Below, one piece after another: positions 33,570-40,150 of a stretch of DNA of 47,376 bases. Every line of letters begins with the position of its first letter. Within the stretch, counting starts at the first letter, position 1. The DNA is from a virus. Below the pieces are notes generated by a model. The model was not told the DNA's origin and did not search any database. It was given only the letters and a program-made list of their open reading frames with translations. The stretch lies in IMG/VR virus record IMGVR_UViG_3300031746_000042, positions 1 through 47,376 of that record; one strand, written 5' to 3'. The position numbers and the translations under genes are program-made.

Positions 33570-35000
33570 TCAGTAGCCGGTATACTTGTTGCGCGGCTTC
33601 CACGGTTTCACCACAACCGCTTGTGGTTGCGGCAACAAGTGTGCGAACGGTATCTCCAGCGAGTACCCCGCCGCATCGATTGCATGGTCAGGGCCTTGCG
33701 TATCTTCCGGTAGCTCCACGGTAACTGTGCGTGTTTCGCGCCACCGCAGCTTGCGCAACTCACTGCACAAGTTTGGGCAGCAGTCGCGGAATATGAACAT
33801 CCGAGGCTGTTTCACCACAATGCCTGCATCGTCAATCTCGTACCGCAGCAACTGGCGGAGAAGGTTCGTCCGCGCCTTCCAGCTGCCGCTTCCACGGCGC
33901 GCGGGTCGCAACTGCACGCCGTACCGCTCGTAAATACCTGCCACCGTACCCCCGAAGGCGTCGGAGCGGTTGAATACCGTTGGGTCAGCGACAAGCAGCG
34001 TACGCCCGCGCGCATTGATGCGCTCCGCGTGCCACGGCGGCTCCTGCTCAGCGGCGTAATGCTCGTCGTAGAAGTACACGTTGCTGTCAGCATCTGTCGT
34101 CACCCACATCACCGCGGTTGCGGCCCGCAAGCCGTAGTCAAAGCCAGCGTACCGCTTCCACGTATCCGGTATCTCAAACGGTTCGATGACATGCACCCGG
34201 TCGTTGAACTGTGGGTACACGCGACCTGACTTCGGCACGAACCGCCCGAAGATGCGCGCCTCACGCTCCTCCGGCGGGATTGCCAACAGAAGCCGGCGGC
34301 GCTCCACTTCGGGCAGGTACTTGGCATTGTCCTCCCAAGTGAGGTAGTCAAACCACATCTCGGGGTCGGCCTCACCCGGCGCCGGCTCGGTTATGTACTC
34401 GTACATGACGCCGGTTACTGGCGTCATCGCGCCCCACATGTTGCCTTGATGGCTCATGGTGCGCATTAGGCACTCAGTGTAGATGTCCATGGGCACTTCC
34501 TCGTCGAGGAAGATCCACGACACCGCAGCACCAGTGAACGCGAGGCGACCCTGATCCACTGACTTGAAGGTGATCGTCTGCGACCCGTTGGCGGTCGGGA
34601 TCACCACACGGTCCCAGTAGTCGCGCTGCTTGTCCCGCCAGAATACAGTGTGGGACACGCCTTGCAAGTACTTCTCGAACTTCTCCTGCACGACGTCACG
34701 CTGCACCTCAAACGTCGAGGATACCACCCACCCCGACGACGGGAGCACCATCCTGTACGGATGCGTCCCCGTCACAAACCACATGGCCTCTACGGTCCCG
34801 CCTTCGGTCTTACCCGTCCTGTTGCCACCGAACTCTATGCGGCAACGCTTTGGGCACTGGTGAAACCGCAGCTGGCCGACGTTCGGCTCGTAAAGGCGCA
34901 ACGCAAACCGCGACGTTATAGCTTCAATGGTACGCGCCTGTACGGCACGCGCCAGAAGGTCCACACGCTCAGGCGTTGGCTGCGCTCGTATCACCGACAT
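33570..35000 (-). CDS. Terminase large subunit
   Basis: 476 aa. The ATPase half has Walker A GGNRTGKTE (58-66) and Walker B IFLDEEV near 163-168. The nuclease half has the metal ligands GFDYG, VADPT and DHAIDA. It pumps DNA into the capsid and cuts it. I chose ATG 35000, which overlaps the small subunit gene by 32 bases and has GGTGGGTG before it; a longer frame to 35207 would run through that gene. Confidence 0.92.
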   Translation of the reverse strand: MSVIRAQPTPERVDLLARAVQARTIEAITSRFALRLYEPNVGQLRFHQCPKRCRIEFGGNRTGKTEGGTVEAMWFVTGTHPYRMVLPSSGWVVSSTFEVQRDVVQEKFEKYLQGVSHTVFWRDKQRDYWDRVVIPTANGSQTITFKSVDQGRLAFTGAAVSWIFLDEEVPMDIYTECLMRTMSHQGNMWGAMTPVTGVMYEYITEPAPGEADPEMWFDYLTWEDNAKYLPEVERRRLLLAIPPEEREARIFGRFVPKSGRVYPQFNDRVHVIEPFEIPDTWKRYAGFDYGLRAATAVMWVTTDADSNVYFYDEHYAAEQEPPWHAERINARGRTLLVADPTVFNRSDAFGGTVAGIYERYGVQLRPARRGSGSWKARTNLLRQLLRYEIDDAGIVVKQPRMFIFRDCCPNLCSELRKLRWRETRTVTVELPEDTQGPDHAIDAAGYSLEIPFAHLLPQPQAVVVKPWKPRNKYTGY

Positions 35001-35697
35001 CACCCACCAGTCCCCGCCGCGCGCCCTCCACGACAGCGCGCAGCTGATCGTCGGAAAGACCTTCCAGTTCGTTGAACATCGCTCCGAAACGCTCTGTGGC
35101 CTGGCCAGAGAGGATCTGGCCGTCATGAATTGCGTAGTGACCGGCGGTGGCGGCGGCGCGGATGAAAGCGCCCGCCTTGTGGTCGCCCAACGCTCCCGCT
35201 GCGGCATCGTAAAAGTGGCGGCCGTAGGCGTAGAGATCCCTCGCCAGTTCCTGGCGCAGGTCAGCCAGTACCGCCACCACCTGGTCGTCGGACGCGATGC
35301 GCGCGCACAACGCCCCTATCAACGTCTTCGCGGCGTCGGTGTCGGCGGCGATCAGCAACTCGCCGGCCGCCTCCGCCCGCGTGTAGCTGGGGCGAAGCCA
35401 GTTGCGAATGGTAGCCTTACAGATGCCGAATTCCTTGCCCACCCGCTCCGTAACATCAGGGGAAGTCGGATTCTCCACCGCGAGGTCACGGTAGCGTTCG
35501 AGCACAGCCCGGCGCACGTCCAGGCTGAACCTCCCGAACTTCTTCTTGCCCGAGGTGATGCGCCGGATGTCGGCCACAAGCGCCTTCACCCCCTCGGAGT
35601 AGTCCACCCCGGCGGTGATGGCGGATTCGCGCATGGACAACCGCTCTTCGTGGTAGCCGTGGAGCAGTTTGTCGTATTGCACCCCCGACATCGGCAT
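34969..35697 (-). CDS. Terminase small subunit
   Basis: 242 aa. A helix-turn-helix near residues 75-95 (VTERVGKEFGICKATIRNWL) would bind the packaging site. The C-terminal two thirds are helical, as in ring-forming small terminases. GGGGGGTG precedes the ATG. The gene is first after the late promoter. Confidence 0.75.
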   Translation of the reverse strand: MPMSGVQYDKLLHGYHEERLSMRESAITAGVDYSEGVKALVADIRRITSGKKKFGRFSLDVRRAVLERYRDLAVENPTSPDVTERVGKEFGICKATIRNWLRPSYTRAEAAGELLIAADTDAAKTLIGALCARIASDDQVVAVLADLRQELARDLYAYGRHFYDAAAGALGDHKAGAFIRAAATAGHYAIHDGQILSGQATERFGAMFNELEGLSDDQLRAVVEGARRGLVGDVGDTSAANA

Positions 35698-35719
35698 CTC
35701 GACACCCCCCTAAAGCAGT

Positions 35720-35741
35720 GCGGCCACCCCAAGGTGGCCGC
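35720..35741 (-). terminator. Leader hairpin after the late promoter
   Basis: GCGGCCACC pairs perfectly with GGTGGCCGC around a 4-nt loop, and CTTTA follows on the minus strand. It lies between the promoter and terminase, so it could act as an attenuator rather than an end terminator. Confidence 0.5.
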
Positions 35742-35770
35742 GACTGGTGACAGCTAGCTATCTTACTTAC

Positions 35771-35799
35771 AGTATATAGCCTGAGAAGAGGCGTGTCAA
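35771..35799 (-). promoter_or_regulatory. Strong promoter for the morphogenesis genes
   Basis: On the minus strand TTGACA (35794-35799), a 17-bp spacer and TATACT (35771-35776). The -35 box overlaps the stop codon of the methyltransferase gene. The boxes are identical to those at 38360-38388. Confidence 0.8.
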
Positions 35800-36287
35800 G
35801 CCCGTTCCCACTCCGACGGCTCCAAGACTCGCAGTACCGGCGTGATTGCCGTGCTGCGAGGCAGGAAGACGACGATCATTGACGGGAATGGCGCGCTGTT
35901 AGTGGCTCCGACGAAGCGCAAACGCTTCCGCAGGAACCATATCTCGTCGGCGCGAGAGCAAAAGGCGGCAAACCAGGCCGTGTCCGAGCGCACTGGCAGG
36001 AGACAAACGACCAGGGCACCGCGTTGGGCTTCAAAATGAGCTTTTGCAACCCATTTTCCGACTTCGCGGCCGTACGGTGGGTTCAGAAAGACCCGTTTCG
36101 GCGCCCAAACTTGGCGCAAGCCGTCCACGGCGTCCTTTAACGAGAAAAACGCCGCGCACTTGGCGTTTTCGCTCGTTGCCGCGGCGTCAACCTCGAATGC
36201 GAAGCGTAAATTGAGGTAATTGAAGAGCTTCGGCGGCGTTTCCCACTCGCCCGAGGCCGACGAAAACAGCGTTTCCTGACCTTTCAT
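35796..36287 (-). CDS. Phage DNA N6-adenine methyltransferase (Dam-type)
   Basis: 163 aa. The FLNPPYGR motif is the catalytic loop of N6-adenine methyltransferases, and the opening ASGEWETPPKLFNYLNLRFA with VDAAAT matches the phage Dam family (PF05869). The enzyme probably methylates phage DNA against restriction. The target sequence is unknown. ATG 36287 overlaps the previous stop. No partner nuclease is seen. Confidence 0.87.
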   Translation of the reverse strand: MKGQETLFSSASGEWETPPKLFNYLNLRFAFEVDAAATSENAKCAAFFSLKDAVDGLRQVWAPKRVFLNPPYGREVGKWVAKAHFEAQRGALVVCLLPVRSDTAWFAAFCSRADEIWFLRKRLRFVGATNSAPFPSMIVVFLPRSTAITPVLRVLEPSEWERA

Positions 36288-36655
36288 CGGGCATCCTGCT
36301 GTTCGTGCGCACGGCGCGCCACCTCGGAGAGTGACACCTTCGGAATCTTCGCCTCCGCCGCCGCCACTGCCGCCCGCGCGCCTTCAATCTTGTCTGACGC
36401 CTGTACGTTGGCCGGATACCTGAGATACTGGCCCGCACACGGATGACACAGCCAGACGCGTGGCGTCTGCCGGGGCACTTTATACCCTACGCGTATGATA
36501 GCATCGACGGCCAGCTTGTTGCGCGGCACCGCTACGAACCCGTACCCAAGCGCCAGCCGCTCTACGTCGCTGACGCTGCGAACGGCCACGCTCTGAAACT
36601 CGTGCCAGTGGCTGCATATGTCGCACGAGATCATGTAGATCCGGCGGATTCCCAA
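36284..36655 (-). CDS. Zinc-binding-like protein, 123 aa
   Basis: A TTG start has AGGAGGTC 8 bases upstream. Two Cys pairs, CDIC near 11 and CHPC near 71, could bind zinc. The C-terminal helix is charged (GARAAVAAAEAKIPKVSLSE). It is coupled to the methyltransferase by a 4-base overlap. Unknown family. Confidence 0.6.
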   Translation of the reverse strand: MGIRRIYMISCDICSHWHEFQSVAVRSVSDVERLALGYGFVAVPRNKLAVDAIIRVGYKVPRQTPRVWLCHPCAGQYLRYPANVQASDKIEGARAAVAAAEAKIPKVSLSEVARRAHEQQDAR

Positions 36656-36667
36656 AGTACTGACCTC

Positions 36668-37132
36668 CTACCTCCTCGGCCTATCTTCGCAGAGGGCCAC
36701 GTGCCAAGCCTGAGCACCTACTTGGCAGTTGTACCTGTCATAGGCAAAGATGATGGTGTGCCTTGCCTTGTCTACCCACGCCTTAGACTGAACCTTCCGC
36801 AGTTCACACCACTTGCACCACTGCCGTACTGAGCAGCATTCGCAAGGGAGTTCCTTTCCCCACTCTTGTACCCTAGGTTCAGAGGATGCAGGCTGGCGGT
36901 GGTATGAGCAGTACACGTGGTGGAAGAAGACGAACTCCTTGTTCTGTGCCTTCACTTCTTCCGCAGCCAGCTTCTCAAAGTGCGTGGCGGCCCACTTGAG
37001 AAGCTGTTTGCGCCACCCACAAACACACTCGTGGTCACAGCTGTCGCAGATGTAGAGGCGTCCTGCCTGCTTCTTTTCGTATGTTTCAGGATCGATAGGG
37101 ATTGGTGAATCTGACTCAAAAAAGCCGTCCAT
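36668..37132 (-). CDS. Cys-rich tandem paralogue A, 154 aa
   Basis: GGAGGTG precedes the ATG. The order is YICDSC, CVCGW, LLKWAATHFEKL, a Tyr/Cys block (HHVYCSYH), LPCECCSVRQWCKWCE, KAWVDKARHTI and a final Cys. This whole pattern recurs in the next gene upstream. More than ten Cys and several His suggest two or more zinc sites. No family is recognised. Base content is lower in GC than in the neighbours. Confidence 0.7.
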   Translation of the reverse strand: MDGFFESDSPIPIDPETYEKKQAGRLYICDSCDHECVCGWRKQLLKWAATHFEKLAAEEVKAQNKEFVFFHHVYCSYHRQPASSEPRVQEWGKELPCECCSVRQWCKWCELRKVQSKAWVDKARHTIIFAYDRYNCQVGAQAWHVALCEDRPRR

Positions 37133-37571
37133 CTGAACAACCCACCTCCTGTTGCCTGTCCCTACAGACGGTGCAATGTTGGGCCTGGATGTCTATCATC
37201 CGGTTGTAGTCATAGTTGCTAAGGATAGTGTGAATGGGTTTATCAATCCACGTCTTACCCGCAGTTTCACGTGGCTTGCGCCACGCACACCATTTCCGTA
37301 TTGAGCAGCACTCACAGGGAGACTTCCTGTACCATGCCTCAGATTCGAGCCACCAATAGTTTGTGCAGTATAGGCGGTGGGTAAAGAGGAAACCCCCGTT
37401 ATTAGTGTAAACCTGCTCCCTTGACTCTTCCTCCTTGAACTCCTTGGAGTGCTCAGCAACCCACTTGAGGAGGAATTCACACCACCTGCAGGTGTGGTAT
37501 TCATCGCAGGTGGGGCAGATGTAATACTCCCCTGCCTGTTCCTCTTCAGGACTAAGAGGTTTCTTGGGCAT
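37116..37571 (-). CDS. Cys-rich tandem paralogue B, 151 aa
   Basis: From ATG 37571, 2 bases after the previous stop. It aligns with paralogue A end to end: YYICPTCDEY, CRWCEFLLKWVAEH, HRLYCTNY, SPCECCSIRKWCAWR, KTWIDKPIHTIL and YDYNRM, with a final CTVCRDR. The shared Cys and Trp residues and the fixed spacing point to a structural zinc fold and a recent duplication. The gene ends 17 bases inside paralogue A. Function unknown. Confidence 0.7.
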   Translation of the reverse strand: MPKKPLSPEEEQAGEYYICPTCDEYHTCRWCEFLLKWVAEHSKEFKEEESREQVYTNNGGFLFTHRLYCTNYWWLESEAWYRKSPCECCSIRKWCAWRKPRETAGKTWIDKPIHTILSNYDYNRMIDIQAQHCTVCRDRQQEVGCSDGRLF

Positions 37572-37572
37572 C

Positions 37573-37761
37573 CTACCGCTTGCGCTTGGGGTGGCGGATG
37601 GACGTGGCGACCGTCTTGCCACCCCGCGGGCCGGGCTTGCTCATCACGGCGACGTTGATGAGATGCCCGTCCTTCTTGATGGTACGCTGCCGCAGGGTTT
37701 CCCCACGGCCGGCCCTGGCCCCGGAGACTTCACGCGACTTGTAGTGTTTCGTGTCAGGCAT
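37573..37761 (-). CDS. Small basic protein, 62 aa
   Basis: The ATG overlaps the end of the zinc-ribbon gene upstream. The chain is rich in Lys, Arg and Gly (GPRGGKTVATSIRHPKRKR) and may bind nucleic acid. Unknown family. Confidence 0.55.
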   Translation of the reverse strand: MPDTKHYKSREVSGARAGRGETLRQRTIKKDGHLINVAVMSKPGPRGGKTVATSIRHPKRKR

Positions 37762-37891
37762 CGTCTTCAGCCTCCTCCACAGAGCAGACGTAACGCAGGC
37801 GGTCAGGCGCGGCGCCGCACATCAGGCAACCCTTGTCAGTCCGTGACGTCACTACACCCTTGCAGTGCTCACACTGATATAGCTTGATCAT
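37754..37891 (-). CDS. Zinc-ribbon microprotein, 45 aa
   Basis: ATG 37891 overlaps the previous stop as ATGA, and the gene's own TGA overlaps the next start. The chain MIKLYQCEHCKGVV followed by CLMCG has two CxxC knuckles 17 residues apart, a minimal zinc ribbon. Coupling on both sides makes it a convincing gene despite its size. Confidence 0.65.
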   Translation of the reverse strand: MIKLYQCEHCKGVVTSRTDKGCLMCGAAPDRLRYVCSVEEAEDDA

Positions 37892-38259
37892 CCGTGCCTG
37901 AGACGGATCGGCCCGTAGCGGTCAACGGGGCGTCCGGCTGTGAGGGGGGTCTTGCACGTGGTCCACCCCGTCTTGGACTTCGAGTGTGTGCACCACGTCT
38001 CCAGGTAGGTGCCGGCGGGTAGGCTGGCGTCGGGGGTGTTAAGAGTAGCGTGGAAGCAGGCACCGCCTACAAACTCGATCTCCAGGCCGCGGTTGCCGCA
38101 ACGCATCTGGCTCACGGTCAGGCCCGCGACCCGCTCACACTTCCCCGAAGCGTCGTGACCACCGTTGATGGGATGGGCGGCGGCCTGACCCGTCGGACCT
38201 TCCACGACCGGCGCGGCGGCTGGAACGCACCCCGGACACGATGGACCCTGAATGCCCAT
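37888..38259 (-). CDS. Hypothetical Cys-containing protein, 123 aa
   Basis: The ATG has GAAGGAG about 11 bases upstream. The first 40 residues are Pro/Ala-rich; the rest has scattered Cys (GKCERV, MRCGNRG, GACFHA, ETWCTH) and beta strands, and may be a treble-clef-like fold. A shorter start is possible. It is coupled to the zinc-ribbon microprotein. Confidence 0.5.
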   Translation of the reverse strand: MGIQGPSCPGCVPAAAPVVEGPTGQAAAHPINGGHDASGKCERVAGLTVSQMRCGNRGLEIEFVGGACFHATLNTPDASLPAGTYLETWCTHSKSKTGWTTCKTPLTAGRPVDRYGPIRLRHG

Positions 38260-38320
38260 ACGGCAGCATCTCCTTCAGTCCCTCATAACGAGGGTCTTCC
38301 TGTTCTTCTTTGTCCTTCAA
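38135..38320 (-). CDS. Possible small protein, 61 aa, overlapping the next gene
   Basis: A TTG start at 38320 has AAAGGGGGAAG at fair spacing and is the first frame after the promoter at 38360. The N terminus (KDKEEQEDPRYEGLKEML) looks like real protein; the basic rest shares DNA with the 37888-38259 gene in another frame. It may be a short leader gene. Confidence 0.3.
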   Translation of the reverse strand: MKDKEEQEDPRYEGLKEMLPYGHSGSIVSGVRSSRRAGRGRSDGSGRRPSHQRWSRRFGEV

Positions 38321-38359
38321 GGGTAGACTTCCCCCTTTCCCCTATTCTCTCTATTAAAG

Positions 38360-38388
38360 AGTATATAAGGTATGGGGGGACTTGTCAA
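38360..38388 (-). promoter_or_regulatory. Strong promoter for the leftward early module
   Basis: On the minus strand TTGACA (38383-38388), 17 bp, TATACT (38360-38365). It stands some 40 bases ahead of the first leftward frame (38320). Confidence 0.8.
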
Positions 38389-38399
38389 GTGGCTTATCA

Positions 38400-38474
38400 G
38401 GGCGGTACGGTGACGCATTTCAGCGTCACGTCTTCGGGCTTTCCCCGCGTCCTTCTTTAAACGACGTACCGCCC
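38400..38474. promoter_or_regulatory. Nested stem-loop upstream of the leftward promoter
   Basis: GGGCGGTAC (38400-38408) pairs with 38466-38474, and inside it GTGACGC-ATTTCA-GCGTCAC (38410-38429) forms a perfect 7-bp hairpin. Transcripts from the promoter at 38583 would carry it. It could be a leader RNA, a terminator or a protein site. Confidence 0.55.
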
Positions 38475-38582
38475 TTATTCTCTTCGGCCGGGCGCTGACT
38501 GGGGTGCGCTGGCCTACCCGCTAAAGGAGCCGCGTCCCACTGTCTGGCCCGGCCGATGCCTGATGGGGGTTCTGCCGGCCTT

Positions 38583-38611
38583 AGTGTAGCACGTCTAGGG
38601 TGCGCTGTCAA
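38583..38611 (-). promoter_or_regulatory. Second leftward promoter
   Basis: On the minus strand TTGACA (38606-38611), 17 bp, TACACT (38583-38588). The -10 box matches four of six consensus bases, so it is probably weaker than the promoter at 38360. Confidence 0.6.
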
Positions 38612-38677
38612 GGTAAAATTTTCCAGGGGGTCAATTCGTTCCGGCGGCAAATGGGGGTATCCCACCCATACGGGAGG

Positions 38678-38702
38678 CCGGGGGGCGTGGGGCGCCCCCC
38701 GG
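38678..38702. terminator. GC-only hairpin in the control region
   Basis: Ten bases (CCGGGGGGCG) pair perfectly with 38693-38702 around TGGGG. It could block transcription in either direction between the divergent blocks; no T-tract follows. Confidence 0.5.
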
Positions 38703-38768
38703 TAGGTTACATAACTAGTTGACACTCGTTATGCTGACAGCACTTGCTCCCACGTCCTGGCCACCTGG

Positions 38769-38831
38769 GCATGTACGTATTGCCCTGCACTTCCCCCGCC
38801 GTTTACTAATGCTAACACCTTACGTACATGC
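38769..38831. repeat. 11-bp inverted repeat, spaced
   Basis: GCATGTACGTA (38769-38779) and its exact reverse complement (38821-38831) are 41 bases apart. They may be paired operator sites or part of an origin. Confidence 0.6.
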
Positions 38832-38842
38832 TTACAGCTTAT

Positions 38843-38863
38843 CCCATGCTCTAAAAGCATGGG
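38843..38863. promoter_or_regulatory. Perfect hairpin CCCATGCT/AGCATGGG
   Basis: An 8-bp stem with loop CTAAA lies 12 bases after the spaced inverted repeat and shares its CATGC core. It may be a terminator or a protein site. Confidence 0.5.
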
Positions 38864-38975
38864 TTGAACGTGATAGAAGAACCTGAAAGGACTAGCATTA
38901 CCACGGCGCAGAGAGTATGAGTGAGCTTTACGGACGTGGTTCGCCCAGGCTGGCCGTCATAGCCAAATATGGACG

Positions 38976-39004
38976 TTGATATATAACCCTGGCTGTGGTA
39001 TGAT
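38976..39004 (+). promoter_or_regulatory. Rightward promoter of the control region
   Basis: TTGATA (38976-38981), a 17-bp spacer and TATGAT (38999-39004) precede the small gene at 39049 by 45 bases. Each box differs from consensus by one base. Confidence 0.75.
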
Positions 39005-39048
39005 CTAATCAAGGAGAGGACATACTAGAGGAGCAGGAGGAACAGAAC

Positions 39049-39135
39049 ATGGGTTGTGTGTGCGGAATCCTAATCGCCCTAGCCTTCCTGCTCACCGGAA
39101 CACTTGCAAAGGGGTTGTCCCAGCTTAGCAAGTAG
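39049..39135 (+). CDS. Membrane microprotein, 28 aa
   Basis: CAGGAGGAACAGAAC stands before the ATG. The chain has one hydrophobic helix (GILIALAFLLTGTLA) after two Cys and a short polar tail. It is the first gene after the rightward promoter, so it would be made early. It may act on the host membrane, but its function is unknown. Confidence 0.6.
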   Translation: MGCVCGILIALAFLLTGTLAKGLSQLSK

Positions 39136-39151
39136 GAGGACAGAGGACGCA

Positions 39152-39262
39152 ATGACTCTGCCACCGACAGGGGAATGCCCGGCAACGCATAGAAACTGTG
39201 CGCACAACTTAGGTGGGTTCTGCATAGCACCCACGCACAGCATTCTCGCCAAGTGCGCGTGA
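39152..39262 (+). CDS. Cys-rich microprotein, 36 aa
   Basis: AGGAGG precedes the ATG with a longish gap. Four Cys are spaced as C-x6-C-x7-C-x10-C with NLGGFCIAPTH between, a pattern of small zinc-binding phage proteins that I have seen without a named function. It lies 16 bases after the membrane microprotein. Confidence 0.5.
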   Translation: MTLPPTGECPATHRNCAHNLGGFCIAPTHSILAKCA

Positions 39263-39285
39263 CAACTAAATAGGTGGTGGTTATC

Positions 39286-39477
39286 GTGACCAAGTTGGAA
39301 ACTTGGCGCGACAGGAGCGGAAAGTGGTATGCACGAATCTACCACAACACGCATACTGACGCGCTGACGACAGAAACTAAACATGGCTATAGGATCCGAA
39401 AAGATGCAGTAGCCATGGCAAGGAATAACCTGGAATCCCAAATATGGCCGCTGCCTATCACAATCTTGTGGCACTAA
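39286..39477 (+). CDS. Hypothetical protein, 63 aa
   Basis: AGGTGGTGG precedes GTG 39286. The chain runs strand-strand-helix (SGKWYARIYHN, GYRIRKDAVAMARNNLE) and resembles a small single-domain nucleic-acid binder. It ends the small early unit that begins at 39049. Confidence 0.55.
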   Translation: MTKLETWRDRSGKWYARIYHNTHTDALTTETKHGYRIRKDAVAMARNNLESQIWPLPITILWH

Positions 39478-39535
39478 GTTTCGACGAACCTTGAAAACGA
39501 CGTGCAATGACAAGCTGTCACTTGTCTAGCACGGC

Positions 39536-39551
39536 GCGGGGAAAACCCCGC
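39536..39551 (+). terminator. Hairpin after the small early unit
   Basis: GCGGGG-AAAA-CCCCGC, a 6-bp stem, follows the 39286-39477 gene by 58 bases. No T-tract. Confidence 0.45.
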
Positions 39552-39594
39552 CATACTGGCGCCCTAATCCTCGACAGGGATTGTACACCTAAGC

Positions 39595-39609
39595 AACACG
39601 TCACGTGTT
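39595..39609. promoter_or_regulatory. Operator-like palindrome
   Basis: AACACGT-C-ACGTGTT, two perfect 7-base half-sites with a single centre base. It overlaps a TTGACA box (39608-39613). It has the size expected of a XRE-type repressor site. Confidence 0.5.
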
Positions 39610-39797
39610 GACAGCAGGTGACGCGCCAAAACAGTGTACCATGGGCGCAAAAACGACTAATGACGGCATAGGTGCAGGACTAGCACTAGCCCTGCCGGCC
39701 AGCACAACTAACTGCCAATAGTCTATCCTGACGGCGCGCTTTCCGGTGCAAGGTGGCTCCTTGTACGACAGCGGCGCGCGGCCACAGGGAGGGATAT

Positions 39798-39817
39798 GTT
39801 GCATGGTAACATGCAAC
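39798..39817 (+). promoter_or_regulatory. Hairpin GTTGCATG/CATGCAAC
   Basis: A perfect 8-bp stem with loop GTAA, directly joined to direct repeats TGCAACTACT spaced 14 bases apart. It could be part of an origin or an operator array. Confidence 0.45.
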
Positions 39818-39848
39818 TACTATGCTGCAACTACTGCACTACTACCTA

Positions 39849-39900
39849 GGGACGCGCGCGGCGCCTACTGACCACAAATCGGGCAAACCGCGCGCGTCCC
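39849..39900. repeat. 13-bp inverted repeat before the right block
   Basis: GGGACGCGCGCGG (39849-39861) pairs exactly with 39888-39900 across a 26-nt loop. It stands 52 bases before the first gene of the main rightward block. Confidence 0.65.
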
Positions 39901-39951
39901 ACCAAGTTTTCGACCACATTGCTACCACTACATTCGAGAGGAGGGAAAACC

Positions 39952-40113
39952 ATGGCCGAGAAGAACGGCGCCAAAACCCTTACCCTGGAACGCGTGGTTG
40001 TCGGGACAGGCAAGACGCGCGCGAAGTACCAGTACACGGCCGACAACGGCGACGTGCTGATTTACTACACGCGCAAGGATCGTGGTCCCAGCCTCACCAT
40101 CCCCGCGCTCTAA
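39952..40113 (+). CDS. Small beta-rich protein, 53 aa
   Basis: GAGGAGGG precedes the ATG. The chain has charged strands (LTLERVVVGTGKTRAKYQYT, DVLIYYTRKD) and could be a small OB- or SH3-like fold. It opens the long rightward block. Unknown family. Confidence 0.65.
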   Translation: MAEKNGAKTLTLERVVVGTGKTRAKYQYTADNGDVLIYYTRKDRGPSLTIPAL

Positions 40114-40150
40114 CAATGTGTGAGCCATAACTTACAGGAGGTATCGCCCT

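Larger units (their letters stand above)
39478..39951. other. Non-coding control segment ahead of the right block
   Basis: Besides the four listed elements it holds GACAAG-CTGTCA-CTTGTC (39509-39526), a GCAGG/CCTGC hairpin near 39673-39694, and direct repeats TGCAACTACT at 39812 and 39826 with a TGCACTACT variant at 39835. I see no convincing gene. No rightward promoter is clear; TTTTCG/TACATT near 39907-39934 is weak. Confidence 0.5.

Noticed and set aside
33570-35207. 545-aa version of the large terminase
   Set aside because: The extra N terminus lies within the small terminase gene; ATG 35000 is better placed and gives a normal length.
38719-38724. Promoter from TTGACA on the plus strand
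   Set aside because: No acceptable -10 box at 16-18 bases.
39608-39642. Promoter TTGACA ... TACCAT
   Set aside because: The spacer is 23 bases, too long; the TTGACA is noted only as overlapping the palindrome.
39601-39816. 71-aa minus-strand frame
   Set aside because: No ribosome site and no protein-like pattern; it crosses hairpins and looks like chance.
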